Source of the DNA: Sutcliffiella deserti
GTDB taxonomy: Bacteria > Bacillota > Bacilli > Bacillales > Bacillaceae_I
DNA: 64,000 bases
Assembly: GCF_020037475.1 (NCBI RefSeq)
Contig: NZ_JAIQDB010000011.1
Span: 1-64,000 of the forward strand
Direction of reading: 5' to 3'
Shown here: positions 44,733-53,939 of the stretch, piece by piece
Numbering within the stretch: position 1 is the first letter of the stretch
Layout of the letters: every line of letters begins with the position of its first letter
The notes under the pieces: generated by a model
Databases searched by the model: none
Told to the model about the DNA's origin: nothing
Seen by the model: the letters and a program-made list of their open reading frames with translations, nothing else
Position numbers and translations under genes: made by a program

Positions 44733-44806
44733 TTTCTTTACTTCATACATTCCCCGGTAGCAAAAATCGAAACTCACTTCCACAATCTAACAAACCCAAC
44801 TGCCTC

Positions 44807-46516
44807 TTACCCAAATTGCGCATAGTGGAGCCTGCTGTAGATTCCTTCCGCTTCAATCAGTTCTTCATGCTTTCCTTGTTCTGCAATACCTTCTTTGGTA
44901 ACAACCATGATTCGATCGGCATTTTTAATCGTAGCAAGACGATGGGCGATTACCAAAGTGGTACGGTCTTTGGAAAGCTCTGTTAAGGATTCCTGGATTG
45001 CGCGTTCTGTTTCAGTATCAAGAGCGGATGTTGCTTCATCCAGAATAAGAATTGGCGGGTTTTTCAAAAAGATTCGTGAAATAGCCAATCTCTGTTTTTG
45101 ACCTCCTGATAGTTTGACGCCACGCTCCCCAATTACAGTATCCAAGCCATGTGGCTGCGTGACAATGAAATCATCCAACTGCGAACGGCGAGCGGCATCT
45201 AGGATTTCTTCATCCGTTGCATCTAACTTCCCATAGGCAATATTTTCCCGAATGGTTCCCGAGAAGAGAAAAACATCCTGCTGTACAATTCCGATCTGAC
45301 TACGTAGAGATTCAAGGGTCAGTTCCCGCGTGTCGTAGCCATCTATGAGAATACTGCCTTCCTGTAGTTCATAAAATCGCGGCAATAGACTGCACAATGT
45401 CGTCTTACCGGCTCCGGAAGGTCCCACAATGGCAACCGTCTCTCCAGCTCGGACTGTCAGATTTATGTAATTCAACACTCTATCTAACCCTTCATAGCCG
45501 AAGGAAACATTTTGATAACGGATTTCTCCGTCCAATTCCGCATGCACCGCTCCTGGCGCGTCTGCAATATCAGGCTCTGTATCCATAATTTCCACGTACC
45601 GTTTGAATCCTGCAATTCCTTTAGGATAACTTTCGATAACGGCATTTATTTTTTGTATAGGTCCTAATAAAATATTGGCTAGCAAGATGAATGCAACGAA
45701 TTCTCCATAGGTCAGATCGCCGCGGATGACAAAAAATGTCCCAAACATTAAGGTGAAAAGTGTAACAAGACGCATAAGCATGTAGTTTGCTGTCACGTTT
45801 TGCGCCATGATTTTATAAGAGGAGAGCTTTGTATTCCGGTAGCTCTCGTTGTTTACTGCAAATTGCTTTTGTTCGTGTTTTTCATTGGCAAAGGCTTGCA
45901 CCACACGAATTCCACCGATGCTATCCTCTACACGTGCATTAATTTCCGCGACATCCCCAAACATTCTGCGAAACGTTTTAGTCATTTTTTTATTAAAATA
46001 GATCGCCAAGACCATCAATAACGGAATGACCAAAAAGGAAAGAATCGCCAGTTTCCAATTAATTGTCATCATTAAAATAAACGCACCAACCAGGGTCATT
46101 AAGGCTACAAAGACATCCTCAGGACCATGATGTGCCACCTCGCCGATTTCCTCGAGGTCTTTTGTCAACCTTGAGATGGAGTGACCTGTTTTATTGTTAT
46201 CATAATAGCCGAAAGAGAGCTTTTGCATGTGCTGAAACAGCTTTCTCCTCATATCGGTTTCAATGTTAATGCCGAGCATATGTCCCCAGTAGGTTACAAC
46301 ATAATGCAAGCCGGTATTAATAAGATAGATGACCAATAAGCCTAAGCAGGCCCAAAGGATAATGGTCCAGTTCTGCTCCGGAAGCAGGCGATCGATTACC
46401 TGATTGACCGCTAATGGGAAAGCAAGCTCCAGAAGTCCCACAAAAACCGCGCAGGAAAAATCCAAAATAAATAACCATTTATATGGCTTATAGTAAGAAA
46501 AAAATCGTTTCAACAA
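44807..46516 (-). CDS. ABC exporter (fused permease/ATPase, multidrug type)
   Basis: A 569-residue half-transporter with six N-terminal transmembrane segments (about 1-310) and a C-terminal ATPase: Walker A GPSGAGKTTL, signature LSGGQKQRLA, Walker B ILILDEATSALD. It probably works as a homodimer. It resembles B. subtilis YgaD/YfiB-type exporters, and the substrate is unknown. The start is TTG at 46516 with AAGGTG about eight bases upstream. Confidence 0.9.
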   Translation of the reverse strand: MLKRFFSYYKPYKWLFILDFSCAVFVGLLELAFPLAVNQVIDRLLPEQNWTIILWACLGLLVIYLINTGLHYVVTYWGHMLGINIETDMRRKLFQHMQKLSFGYYDNNKTGHSISRLTKDLEEIGEVAHHGPEDVFVALMTLVGAFILMMTINWKLAILSFLVIPLLMVLAIYFNKKMTKTFRRMFGDVAEINARVEDSIGGIRVVQAFANEKHEQKQFAVNNESYRNTKLSSYKIMAQNVTANYMLMRLVTLFTLMFGTFFVIRGDLTYGEFVAFILLANILLGPIQKINAVIESYPKGIAGFKRYVEIMDTEPDIADAPGAVHAELDGEIRYQNVSFGYEGLDRVLNYINLTVRAGETVAIVGPSGAGKTTLCSLLPRFYELQEGSILIDGYDTRELTLESLRSQIGIVQQDVFLFSGTIRENIAYGKLDATDEEILDAARRSQLDDFIVTQPHGLDTVIGERGVKLSGGQKQRLAISRIFLKNPPILILDEATSALDTETERAIQESLTELSKDRTTLVIAHRLATIKNADRIMVVTKEGIAEQGKHEELIEAEGIYSRLHYAQFG

Positions 46517-46719
46517 CTTACTTGCACCTTCCTTTGACTCTCTGTAATTAGTTTTCTATATTGTACCTTTTATTCTCCTAGACTAGTATCCTTTTTTTCG
46601 GGACACTAAAGATTTTTGCTTCGACTTACCCAATACACTACAGGGGAAGTTTTCTAAGATTATTGTTCTCGCTAAAAGGGTATTTATTTTTATATAAATA
46701 TTATAAGGGGGATATTCAT

Positions 46720-48129
46720 TTGAACATGTCTCCAGAATTGATTGGTTTTAGTTTTATAATTCTAGGAGCCCTTTTGATTATAGGAAAGTGGCTGCGTGTA
46801 TCGCTCCCATTTTTGCAAAAGTTCTTTGTACCAAGTTCCATTCTAGCAGGACTCATTGGACTTATTTTGGGTCCTGAAATACTCGGCAGGTTTGGTGTAG
46901 AGCTGTTTGATACGGGAGGGCTTTTTCCGGAAGCTATGCAAAATGTATGGGTAGAGCTACCAGGATTGCTGATTAGTGTGATTTTTGCTTCCTTTTTTAT
47001 TGGAAAGAAAATTCCTCACATAAAGAAAATCTGGAAAATTTCCGGACCTCAAATTACTTTCGCCCACTTTATTTCATGGGGACAATATGTGGTAGGTATT
47101 TCATTGGCCATTCTGGTACTCACTCCTCTTTTCGATTTGGATCCTGCTGTCGGTGCACTGCTTGAAATAAGTTTTGTTGGTGGGCATGGGACTGCTGCTG
47201 GTCTATCCGGGACCTTTTCAAGTGTTGGCTTTGAGGAAGGCAGAGATCTGGCTGTTGGATTAGCGACCGTTGGTGTACTAACAGGGGTGCTGCTTGGAAT
47301 GGCCCTTATTAACTGGGGGGCACGTAAGGGAAAGACAGAGATACTCTCAAGCCCGAACGATATATCTGAGGAGCAGTTGCTAGGAATTATCGCAAAAGAG
47401 GACCAAGATGATGCACCGGTAGGTCAAAAAACAACTCGCTCTGAGTTTATTGAAACACTAACCGTGCATTTTGCTTACATAGGTGTTGCCATTGCAATAG
47501 GGTTTCTTATCCTTGAAGGACTTATTCTGCTCGAGGAAGCACTATGGATAGAACAAATCGAACTGTTCACTCATTTACCTTTATTCCCACTTGCAATGGT
47601 GGGGGCCATTCTTGTTCAGCTCTTTATGACCAAGTTTGTGAAGCACAGCATTTTGGACAGTGGAATCGTTAACAGAATTCAAGGGTTTGCCCTTGACCTG
47701 CTCATCGCTTCGGCTATTGCTACCCTGTCTCTTGGTGTGATTGGGGAATATTGGTTACCGTTCTTACTTATGTCCGTGACAGCAATCACATGGAATGTTC
47801 TTGCTTTTATTTTCATCGCTCCTCGAATTATGCCAGACTACTGGTTTGAGAGAGGCATCGGGGATCTCGGACAAGCTATGGGAATGAGTGCTGCTGGTGT
47901 GTTACTTATTAATCTTGCGGATCCTAATGAAGAGAGTCCTGCAAAAGAAGGGTTCAGCTATAAACAGCTGCTTCTTGATCTAATCGTCGGTGGCGGAATA
48001 GCAACTGCTGCTTCCACCCCGTTCATTGTGGCATTTGGACCTGTTCCTGCTCTCATTCTCGCAGCGGTCGTTATGACTGGATGGCTGCTATTGGGAATCT
48101 TCCACTTTGGAAAAAAGCAGGAAGGATAG
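46720..48129 (+). CDS. GltS-like sodium/glutamate symporter family protein
   Basis: A 469-residue polytopic membrane protein with about eleven hydrophobic segments. The first half (PSSILAGLIGLILGPEILG...VGALLEISFVGGHGTAAGLSGTF) and second half (GDLGQAMGMSAAGVLLINLADP) have the inverted-repeat layout of sodium:glutamate symporters. The transported solute is unproven. I chose the TTG at 46720, because AAGGGGG lies eight bases upstream; ATG at 46726 is the alternative. Confidence 0.82.
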   Translation: MNMSPELIGFSFIILGALLIIGKWLRVSLPFLQKFFVPSSILAGLIGLILGPEILGRFGVELFDTGGLFPEAMQNVWVELPGLLISVIFASFFIGKKIPHIKKIWKISGPQITFAHFISWGQYVVGISLAILVLTPLFDLDPAVGALLEISFVGGHGTAAGLSGTFSSVGFEEGRDLAVGLATVGVLTGVLLGMALINWGARKGKTEILSSPNDISEEQLLGIIAKEDQDDAPVGQKTTRSEFIETLTVHFAYIGVAIAIGFLILEGLILLEEALWIEQIELFTHLPLFPLAMVGAILVQLFMTKFVKHSILDSGIVNRIQGFALDLLIASAIATLSLGVIGEYWLPFLLMSVTAITWNVLAFIFIAPRIMPDYWFERGIGDLGQAMGMSAAGVLLINLADPNEESPAKEGFSYKQLLLDLIVGGGIATAASTPFIVAFGPVPALILAAVVMTGWLLLGIFHFGKKQEG

Positions 48130-48240
48130 AGCGGCAGTTTACTATTTCACATGTTTTGCTAATCCTGAAATAGTTGAAGAGGTTGGGACGAAATTAAAAA
48201 AACTCTTACAAAAGACGAAAATTTAAGTACCTGCTCTAAA

Positions 48241-48373
48241 ACCGCTATTGATTTCCGTGCAAGACTTCGCTTTCCGCGGGTGACCCGTGAGCCTCCTCGG
48301 CTTTGCCTGCGGGGTCTCACATTGGCCACTTCTCCCGCAGGAGTCTCCGTCTTGCACTCCAATCAACCGCTGA
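48241..48373. repeat. GC-rich hairpin repeat element, copy 6 (nested)
   Basis: The stem TTGATT...GTGCAAGAC pairs with GTCTTGCAC...AATCAA. The core is GTGAGCCTCCTCGGCTTTGC and CTGCGGGGTCTCAC. It has the same orientation as copies 1-3 and is nested in the composite element 48177-48488. Confidence 0.87.
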
Positions 48374-48410
48374 AGTAACCTAAATACTAAACGTATATTT
48401 TAAAACATTA

Positions 48411-48456
48411 AAACCCGAACTAATTTGTTATTAGAGCTAAATTAGTTCGGGTTTTT
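48411..48456. terminator. Bidirectional terminator between gltS-like gene and cydC
   Basis: A 16-bp stem (AAACCCGAACTAATTT at 48411-48426 with its complement at 48439-48454) with a 12-base loop and a T run on the plus strand. Confidence 0.88.
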
Positions 48457-48520
48457 CTTAGGCTAAAACACTTTTGTCCCAGCCTCTTCGATTATAGCAA
48501 TAATCTTTATCAACAAGAGC

Positions 48521-50236
48521 CTACATAAACACACTCTTCTCAATTTGCTTCATTTCATAAAAATACCCTCGCTTTTTCATTAGCTCGGAAAATGTCCCTG
48601 ACTCAACAACTCGGCCATGCTCCATTACAATAATTTGATCCATCTTCTCTAACCCTGTTAAGCGATGGCTAACCAAAACCAATGTATCCGCCTCTGCTTT
48701 TTCTAGTAGATGTTCAAAGATACTCTGCTCCGTTAGCGCGTCTACACTTGATGTTGGTTCATCGAGTAGCCATAAGCGTCCACCCTTTAACAATGAACGG
48801 GCAATGGCTAATCTTTGCTTTTCTCCACCAGAGAGGTTTTCTCCTTTTTCCATTACGGCATCGTCTAGAGAAAATCGTTCTAGCTTTACGTGTGCAAGAG
48901 CTTCCTGAAGCTGTTCATCTTTTAAACTATCCCCTGCAAGCAAAAGGTTCTCTCTGATGGTTCCATAGAAAAAGTGATTTTCCTGAAGAACCACATTTGC
49001 CTTATCCCATAGATTTTCTTGGGAAACGTGTGCTAGAGGCCTTCCACCGACAAGGATTGAACCAAAATCTGGCGAGAGGATTTTTAGCAGTAGCTGCAAG
49101 AGAGTAGATTTCCCTGATCCACTTGGTCCGACAATCGCGGTCTTTGAACCTGCTGGAAGGGTAAGATTAACTCTATCAAGAGCAACGCGTGCTTCTTCTG
49201 GAAAGGTAAAAGTTACATTCTCCATTTCCACCGAAAGGGCACCGGTGTCAGGTAACTTTTCAGAAGAATCGCCTTCTTTCATCTCTTCACGCTTAACCAC
49301 CGAATACAATCTTTTCGCTGCTCTGCGACTGTCCTCTAAATGACCAGGTAAGACCGCCATTGGTGCAGCATTTTCAAATACAGTCAAGGAAATCATCACA
49401 AGCATCGCCAAGAACAAGCCATTTAACTCACCCTCGATTACTAAAAAGGCCCCAAGTCCGAGTACGACTAACGAGACTACGAGAGTGACAAAGGTGTTCA
49501 CTGACTGATTGAACATTGCCTGGATGCCTTCCTTTTCCTGCTCCCTTAAATAAGAATCTGATGCTTGGTTGAGCTGGTCCTCTTTGTCTGCCAGCTTTTG
49601 ATAGATTTTCAAGTCACGAAATCCATATAATAGTTCCGTCACTTCCGTTGAAAGCTCCCCACGCCGTTCTCTGACTTTTCCTTGAACCCTGCGCTGACTC
49701 CAAGCAAACACTGCGGGAACAACAAAGGCTGTTAAAATAAGCCCGACAAACATAACGATTGCGATCAGGATAGAGTAGAACGATAAGAAGAATATCGTAC
49801 TAAGAAAAACAAGAACAAGAACAATTGGTGGATAGAAGACACGTAAAAAATAGTTTTGAAGACTTTCCACATCTCCGACAATTCTCGATAAAAGATCCCC
49901 GCTGCGGTATTTTTGAAATATCCCTGGCGCTAATGGCTCAAGCTTTTCATAAAAAGAAACACGGAGATTACTTAATATCGTAAAAGTAGCCCGGTGGGAA
50001 AAATAGCGCTCGCCATAACGGCTAAATGCACGAGCAAATCCGAATAGCTTTAAAAGTGCAATCATCACAGTCAAAGCGTAGATTGGTGGTTCAAGGGCAG
50101 CTTTTGAAATCAGATAGCCACTTGAAGCGAACAGTCCGACCGCTGCAAGTCCTGCAGTGAAGCCGAGTAGAATGGAATAAAAAATGTCCTTTTTCTCAAG
50201 CATCATCAACTTTATTACCATTGCCAAATCCTTCAT
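48521..50236 (-). CDS. cydC: Thiol reductant ABC exporter, CydC subunit
   Basis: A 571-residue ABC half-transporter with six transmembrane segments and a C-terminal ATPase (GPSGSGKSTLLQLL, LSGGEKQRLAIAR, LWLLDEPTSSVD). The N-terminal LFASSGYLISKAALEPP and FSRYGERYFSHRATF identify it as CydC. With CydD it exports glutathione/cysteine-type reductants and is needed for cytochrome bd assembly. Its ATG overlaps the cydD stop codon. No cydAB genes are in this window. Confidence 0.93.
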   Translation of the reverse strand: MKDLAMVIKLMMLEKKDIFYSILLGFTAGLAAVGLFASSGYLISKAALEPPIYALTVMIALLKLFGFARAFSRYGERYFSHRATFTILSNLRVSFYEKLEPLAPGIFQKYRSGDLLSRIVGDVESLQNYFLRVFYPPIVLVLVFLSTIFFLSFYSILIAIVMFVGLILTAFVVPAVFAWSQRRVQGKVRERRGELSTEVTELLYGFRDLKIYQKLADKEDQLNQASDSYLREQEKEGIQAMFNQSVNTFVTLVVSLVVLGLGAFLVIEGELNGLFLAMLVMISLTVFENAAPMAVLPGHLEDSRRAAKRLYSVVKREEMKEGDSSEKLPDTGALSVEMENVTFTFPEEARVALDRVNLTLPAGSKTAIVGPSGSGKSTLLQLLLKILSPDFGSILVGGRPLAHVSQENLWDKANVVLQENHFFYGTIRENLLLAGDSLKDEQLQEALAHVKLERFSLDDAVMEKGENLSGGEKQRLAIARSLLKGGRLWLLDEPTSSVDALTEQSIFEHLLEKAEADTLVLVSHRLTGLEKMDQIIVMEHGRVVESGTFSELMKKRGYFYEMKQIEKSVFM

Positions 50237-51966
50237 TCTGCTCTCCCTCCTTGCTGAACCATAACCATCTTGCGATACTCTTCCACAGTTGCTGCCAACT
50301 TTTCATGCGTTCCCTGCCCCATCAGCTTGCCATTCTCCAAAAAGAAGATTTGATCGGCATTCTTAATGGTATGCAGCCGGTGAGCTACCGTAATAACCGT
50401 GGATGTTTTCGAGAGCTCTTTTATGGACGTTTGAAGGATACGTTCTGTCTGAAGGTCCAATCCTGTGGTTGGCTCATCAAAAAGAATGACCGTTGGTTGC
50501 TTGAGAAATGCCCTTGCCAGCGCAAGTCGCTGCTTTTCTCCCCCGGAAAGTCCTCTTCCTGCTTCCCCGATCTTTGTCTCAAAGCCATGTTCAAGAGACT
50601 CTATTAAGGAGAAGATTCCTGCTTTTTCCGCTGCTGCTTTAATTTCTGGGAGAGTAGCATCGATCTTTCCACCCATCACGATATTCTCTGCAATCGTTCC
50701 AGAAAAAAGGTACGGATTCTGGGAAATATAGCTCAACTGGTCGAACCAAGCTCTTTCCTGATAGGAAAATAACGATCTGCCCTCAACCGCTACCATCCCT
50801 TCATTAGGACGAATCAATCCCGCAATAATATTAAGTAGTGTCGATTTACCTGACCCGCTTCGTCCGACAATTGCTACTTGATTATAGGGCGGAATGACCG
50901 CCTCCATGTTTGCTAATTGGAAGGTATCCGCACCGTACTGGAAACTGACATTCTTCAGTTCGATAACAGGGGGTCTCTTTTTATCTAGTAAACTTCCATC
51001 TCCCCATTCTATCGGTTGTTCCTCGACGTTAAGTTCATCTTCTACCTTCTTCGCAGCTCCCATACTTCCTCTTCCTGTATGAAAAGCACTTCCAAGCTCT
51101 TTTAGATAGAGATAGAACTCCGGTGCCAACACCAGTACAAAGAATGCTGGGAAAAACGTCAAATTCTTAAATACTACAATCTGCAGTCCTACCTCAAGCG
51201 CAATCAACCCAATCGCAAGCATAGAAATAAACTCCAGCATTAACGAGGAAAGAAAAGCAATCTTCAATACTTCCATCGTTGCATCGCGGAAGGACAGACT
51301 GCTATGCTGAATCATTTCCTTTTGCTTTTTCGATTCTCCGAATAGTTTTAGTGTCGTTAATCCCTGCAGCGTATCAAGAAACCTGCCTGAAAAAGCTGCA
51401 AGCTTCTCCATCTGTTCTTCCGATTTCTTTTTCGTCTTAAGTCCCACTACAATCATAAAAATCGGAATAAAAGGTGCTGTCAGCAAAATGATCCATCCAG
51501 AATGAGTGTGTTGAGTGAATATTGCAATCAAAATCATGATCGGAATAACAGACGATTGAATCATCTGAGGAATATAGCGGCTAAAGTATGGATCAATCTC
51601 ATCCACCGCATCCATCATGACACTGACTTTTTGTCCCGACTGCCCTTTTAAAGAAGCTTGAACAGGACTTTTTGATAATTTATTTAAAAGTGCGCTTCGA
51701 AATTCCCGCTTTACTTTTGTTGCCATTTTTACTCCTGCCACACCGTTCAAATAGGTAAGCGTTGCTCTGGCTGCCATGACACCAAGCAAGCCTCCAAGAA
51801 ACGGCATGATAGCATCAAACGAATGTCCCTGAAGAAACACCCGATCCACGATGGTAACAAAGAAATAAGCCTGAGCAATGACAGTAATACCTGTCAAAAC
51901 TGCGAGGATTATTAGAATAGCCCTTGTTCCTTTTTGTGCTTTGGCATAAGTTTTAAGATCGTTCAT
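50233..51966 (-). CDS. cydD: Thiol reductant ABC exporter, CydD subunit
   Basis: A 577-residue half-transporter with six transmembrane segments and an ATPase domain (GRSGSGKSTLLNII, GLSGGEKQRLALARA, ILFDEPTTGLDLQ). The N-terminus (LAVLTGITVIAQAYFFVTIVDRVF) is CydD-like. It pairs with CydC. Naming of the two subunits is swapped between E. coli and B. subtilis conventions; I use the E. coli one. AAGGGA precedes the ATG. Confidence 0.92.
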   Translation of the reverse strand: MNDLKTYAKAQKGTRAILIILAVLTGITVIAQAYFFVTIVDRVFLQGHSFDAIMPFLGGLLGVMAARATLTYLNGVAGVKMATKVKREFRSALLNKLSKSPVQASLKGQSGQKVSVMMDAVDEIDPYFSRYIPQMIQSSVIPIMILIAIFTQHTHSGWIILLTAPFIPIFMIVVGLKTKKKSEEQMEKLAAFSGRFLDTLQGLTTLKLFGESKKQKEMIQHSSLSFRDATMEVLKIAFLSSLMLEFISMLAIGLIALEVGLQIVVFKNLTFFPAFFVLVLAPEFYLYLKELGSAFHTGRGSMGAAKKVEDELNVEEQPIEWGDGSLLDKKRPPVIELKNVSFQYGADTFQLANMEAVIPPYNQVAIVGRSGSGKSTLLNIIAGLIRPNEGMVAVEGRSLFSYQERAWFDQLSYISQNPYLFSGTIAENIVMGGKIDATLPEIKAAAEKAGIFSLIESLEHGFETKIGEAGRGLSGGEKQRLALARAFLKQPTVILFDEPTTGLDLQTERILQTSIKELSKTSTVITVAHRLHTIKNADQIFFLENGKLMGQGTHEKLAATVEEYRKMVMVQQGGRAE

Positions 51967-52127
51967 CTATTAGTCCCTTCTCCTTATAAAGATTAGGTGT
52001 TAGTTTGTATGACGATATAGTACGTGAATAAATTCACATAATAACTTTATTATAAAGCAAAGGGGACCGGTGCGCTTGTTTGGAGATTGACCTTTTTATG
52101 ACAATTCTATTTCTGCATTTCCTTTAT

Positions 52128-52538
52128 CTACAGCTTAGCTGTCACCAGTGCACCTAAGCCCACTATTAGATACAACACCATCATATAAACAATCAGCATG
52201 CCGACATCTATTGTTTCCACTCCCATAAAGAACAGGACAAGCAAAAGTGCCCCGCTACCGAATATTATAAAATACAACGCAATCAAGAAGTATCTTTTCA
52301 TTAATGACAGATTTCGCTCATCAAATTCAGGAATATTTCTTTTTCGTTTTTTCTTCCATATAGAAAAAACGATAGTAAAGAATGCGCCACCCAAAGTTCC
52401 TATAACTACGGATAGCACTAAATCCATGTCGAAAACACCTTCTTCTCTGCCAATCAAGTACACCCCTAGAATTCCGCCGGCCATAATACAGATGATAATA
52501 AAAGACCAGGCTAGCCATAACAATTTCTCATTTTTCAT
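52128..52538 (-). CDS. Unrecognised membrane protein paired with XRE regulator
   Basis: A 136-residue protein with four hydrophobic segments (about 8-28, 42-60, 85-105, 112-133) and a basic loop KKKRKRN between helices 2 and 3. I do not recognise a function. Its ATG overlaps the stop codon of the XRE gene (ATGA), a common layout for small XRE/membrane-protein pairs such as YvaO- or YoaS-type modules. Confidence 0.7.
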   Translation of the reverse strand: MKNEKLLWLAWSFIIICIMAGGILGVYLIGREEGVFDMDLVLSVVIGTLGGAFFTIVFSIWKKKRKRNIPEFDERNLSLMKRYFLIALYFIIFGSGALLLVLFFMGVETIDVGMLIVYMMVLYLIVGLGALVTAKL

Positions 52539-52750
52539 CGTTCATTCTCCTCCTTTTCTAGGTAAAATAAATCTCCAATGGGTACATCAAAATAGGCAAT
52601 CAACTTTAGTGCCAGTTCCAGGCTCGGGTTGTATTTATTCTTTTCGATGGCATTAATTGTTTGACGGGTAATCTGCAAATCCTCCGCCATTTTCACCTGT
52701 GTGATCCCACGCTCCTGCCTAACCTCTTTTATGTGATTGACTACTCTCAA
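52535..52750 (-). CDS. Small XRE-family helix-turn-helix regulator
   Basis: A 71-residue protein that is almost entirely a helix-turn-helix of the XRE type (QERGITQVKMAEDLQITRQTINAIEKNKYNPSLELALKL). The TTG start at 52750 follows GGAGG by eight bases. The promoter upstream is flanked by two identical palindromes, GTAAAGATATCTTTAC, that are the obvious candidates for its operator. It is likely an autorepressor, co-expressed with the membrane protein. Confidence 0.9.
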   Translation of the reverse strand: MRVVNHIKEVRQERGITQVKMAEDLQITRQTINAIEKNKYNPSLELALKLIAYFDVPIGDLFYLEKEENER

Positions 52751-52765
52751 TTTAGAACCTCCAAA

Positions 52766-52781
52766 CGTAAAGATATCTTTA
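52766..52781. promoter_or_regulatory. Putative operator O2 of the XRE regulator
   Basis: A perfect 16-bp palindrome GTAAAGATATCTTTAC that covers the expected transcription start of the XRE gene (the -10 box ends at 52786). Identical to O1 at 52810-52825. Confidence 0.75.
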
Positions 52782-52785
52782 CATA

Positions 52786-52814
52786 CAGTATAAATAAAAA
52801 AGAGGTGGATGTAA
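52786..52814 (-). promoter_or_regulatory. Promoter of the XRE/membrane protein pair
   Basis: On the minus strand TTTACA (52809-52814) is followed after 17 bases by TATACT (52786-52791). The -35 box lies inside the palindrome O1. The transcript would begin within O2, about 30 bases before the TTG start. Confidence 0.75.
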
Positions 52815-52836
52815 AGATATCTTTACACCCACCTCT
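52795..52836 (-). terminator. Terminator of the lnr-like ABC operon, containing operator O1
   Basis: A 38-bp hairpin (52799-52836) with one mismatch: outer arms AAGAGGTGG/CCACCTCTT and an inner perfect palindrome TGTAAAGATATCTTTACA. On the minus strand it is followed by TTTTTTATTT. It lies six bases after the stop codon of the permease gene. The inner palindrome (52810-52825) is identical to O2. Confidence 0.82.
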
Positions 52837-52841
52837 TAAAA

Positions 52842-53939
52842 TTATGTTGCCTTCCGCTCCATCAAATTTAAACCCACACCCATAAACAGCACACCCATAC
52901 AAAACAAAATAGAGGCTGGTAAAAAGAATTGGGACAAGGACCAATCAAGGATGGTAGCCCCCTTCAGCATTTCCATCCCGTAAGTCATCGGAATAAAAAG
53001 AGAAAGTTTTAAAAGAATTTCCGACTGTACAATTTCCAGTGGCCAATAGGCTCCCCCAATCATAGCCATGCTCACAGAAATGATCGGTATAACCGCATCC
53101 AGCTGCCTTGGATTACTGACAATAGCACTGATCAGAACACCAAGCGACACCAGTGCGAATAGATAAGGTATGATCGCTATCAGGATTAAGGGAAACCCTC
53201 CATATAGATTCACACCTAGTACAAAACGGAATAAAGTAAAGATGAGAAATAGCTGGATATACCCCAAAAGAAAGCTGAATATCAGGTTTCCTAAATAAAG
53301 CTGCACCTTTGATAATGGGGAAAGGATTAGCCTATTCCACATGCCGTCCCTTTTTTGATAAAGAATTGTACTCACTGTGAACGAAACAGTGAAGATAACA
53401 AAGAACAGCGAGAATCCGAATAATGCTTGCAAGGAAGAATCATATAAAAAGTCATCCTCCTTAAAGGACTTCGTAGTAAAGGAGTATAACTCACTAGAAC
53501 TTGCAACATTTTGTCTTAAGTCTTCCACACTTTGATTTAATTGAGCCGCGGTTCGATTCAGCACTGCCTCTGATTTCAGAACATTGTTTACATGTGCCTC
53601 AACAAAGGAGACATTAGGAGAGTTCGCATTGGTGAAAATTTTATAAAAATCTTTCTCCACTTGAAGTGCCATCTCGATTGCATTTTGAGACAATTTAGAA
53701 TCAATGATTTCCTTTTCTTCTAATATAAAGTGGACGTCAGATTCTTTATTTAACCGTTCAATTGTTTCAGTGATTTCTTCTAAAGAAAGCTCAGCAGAGT
53801 AAACTGGCACTTCCACTTGAGAACTTCTGCTCACTTGACCAAGTGCCACAGAAAATACAATGGTCAAAACAATCATGCCTAATACTGCGAATGGTTGACG
53901 TCTTAGCTGTTGCATATGATTCCAAATAATCGCCCTCAT
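52842..53939 (-). CDS. lnrN: ABC-2 type permease (LnrN-like)
   Basis: A 365-residue ABC-2 permease with one N-terminal segment, a large extracellular loop (about 40-170), and five or so C-terminal segments. The gene is last in a set ordered kinase-regulator-ATPase-permease-permease, as in B. subtilis lnrJKLMN (yfiJKLMN), which gives resistance to linearmycins. The name is by order and family; the real substrate is unproven. AAAGGAGG precedes the ATG. Confidence 0.75.
   Translation of the reverse strand: MRAIIWNHMQQLRRQPFAVLGMIVLTIVFSVALGQVSRSSQVEVPVYSAELSLEEITETIERLNKESDVHFILEEKEIIDSKLSQNAIEMALQVEKDFYKIFTNANSPNVSFVEAHVNNVLKSEAVLNRTAAQLNQSVEDLRQNVASSSELYSFTTKSFKEDDFLYDSSLQALFGFSLFFVIFTVSFTVSTILYQKRDGMWNRLILSPLSKVQLYLGNLIFSFLLGYIQLFLIFTLFRFVLGVNLYGGFPLILIAIIPYLFALVSLGVLISAIVSNPRQLDAVIPIISVSMAMIGGAYWPLEIVQSEILLKLSLFIPMTYGMEMLKGATILDWSLSQFFLPASILFCMGVLFMGVGLNLMERKAT

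Larger units (their letters stand above)
48177..48488. repeat. Composite inverted-repeat element
   Basis: Ends AAGAGGTTGGGACGAAA (48177-48193) and TTTTGTCCCAGCCTCTT (48472-48488) are 17-bp near-perfect inverted repeats. Inside lie a copy of the GC-rich hairpin repeat (48241-48373) and a long hairpin terminator (48411-48456). No ORF of significance. GAGGCTGGGACA-type ends are common in Firmicute intergenic repeats. Confidence 0.8.
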
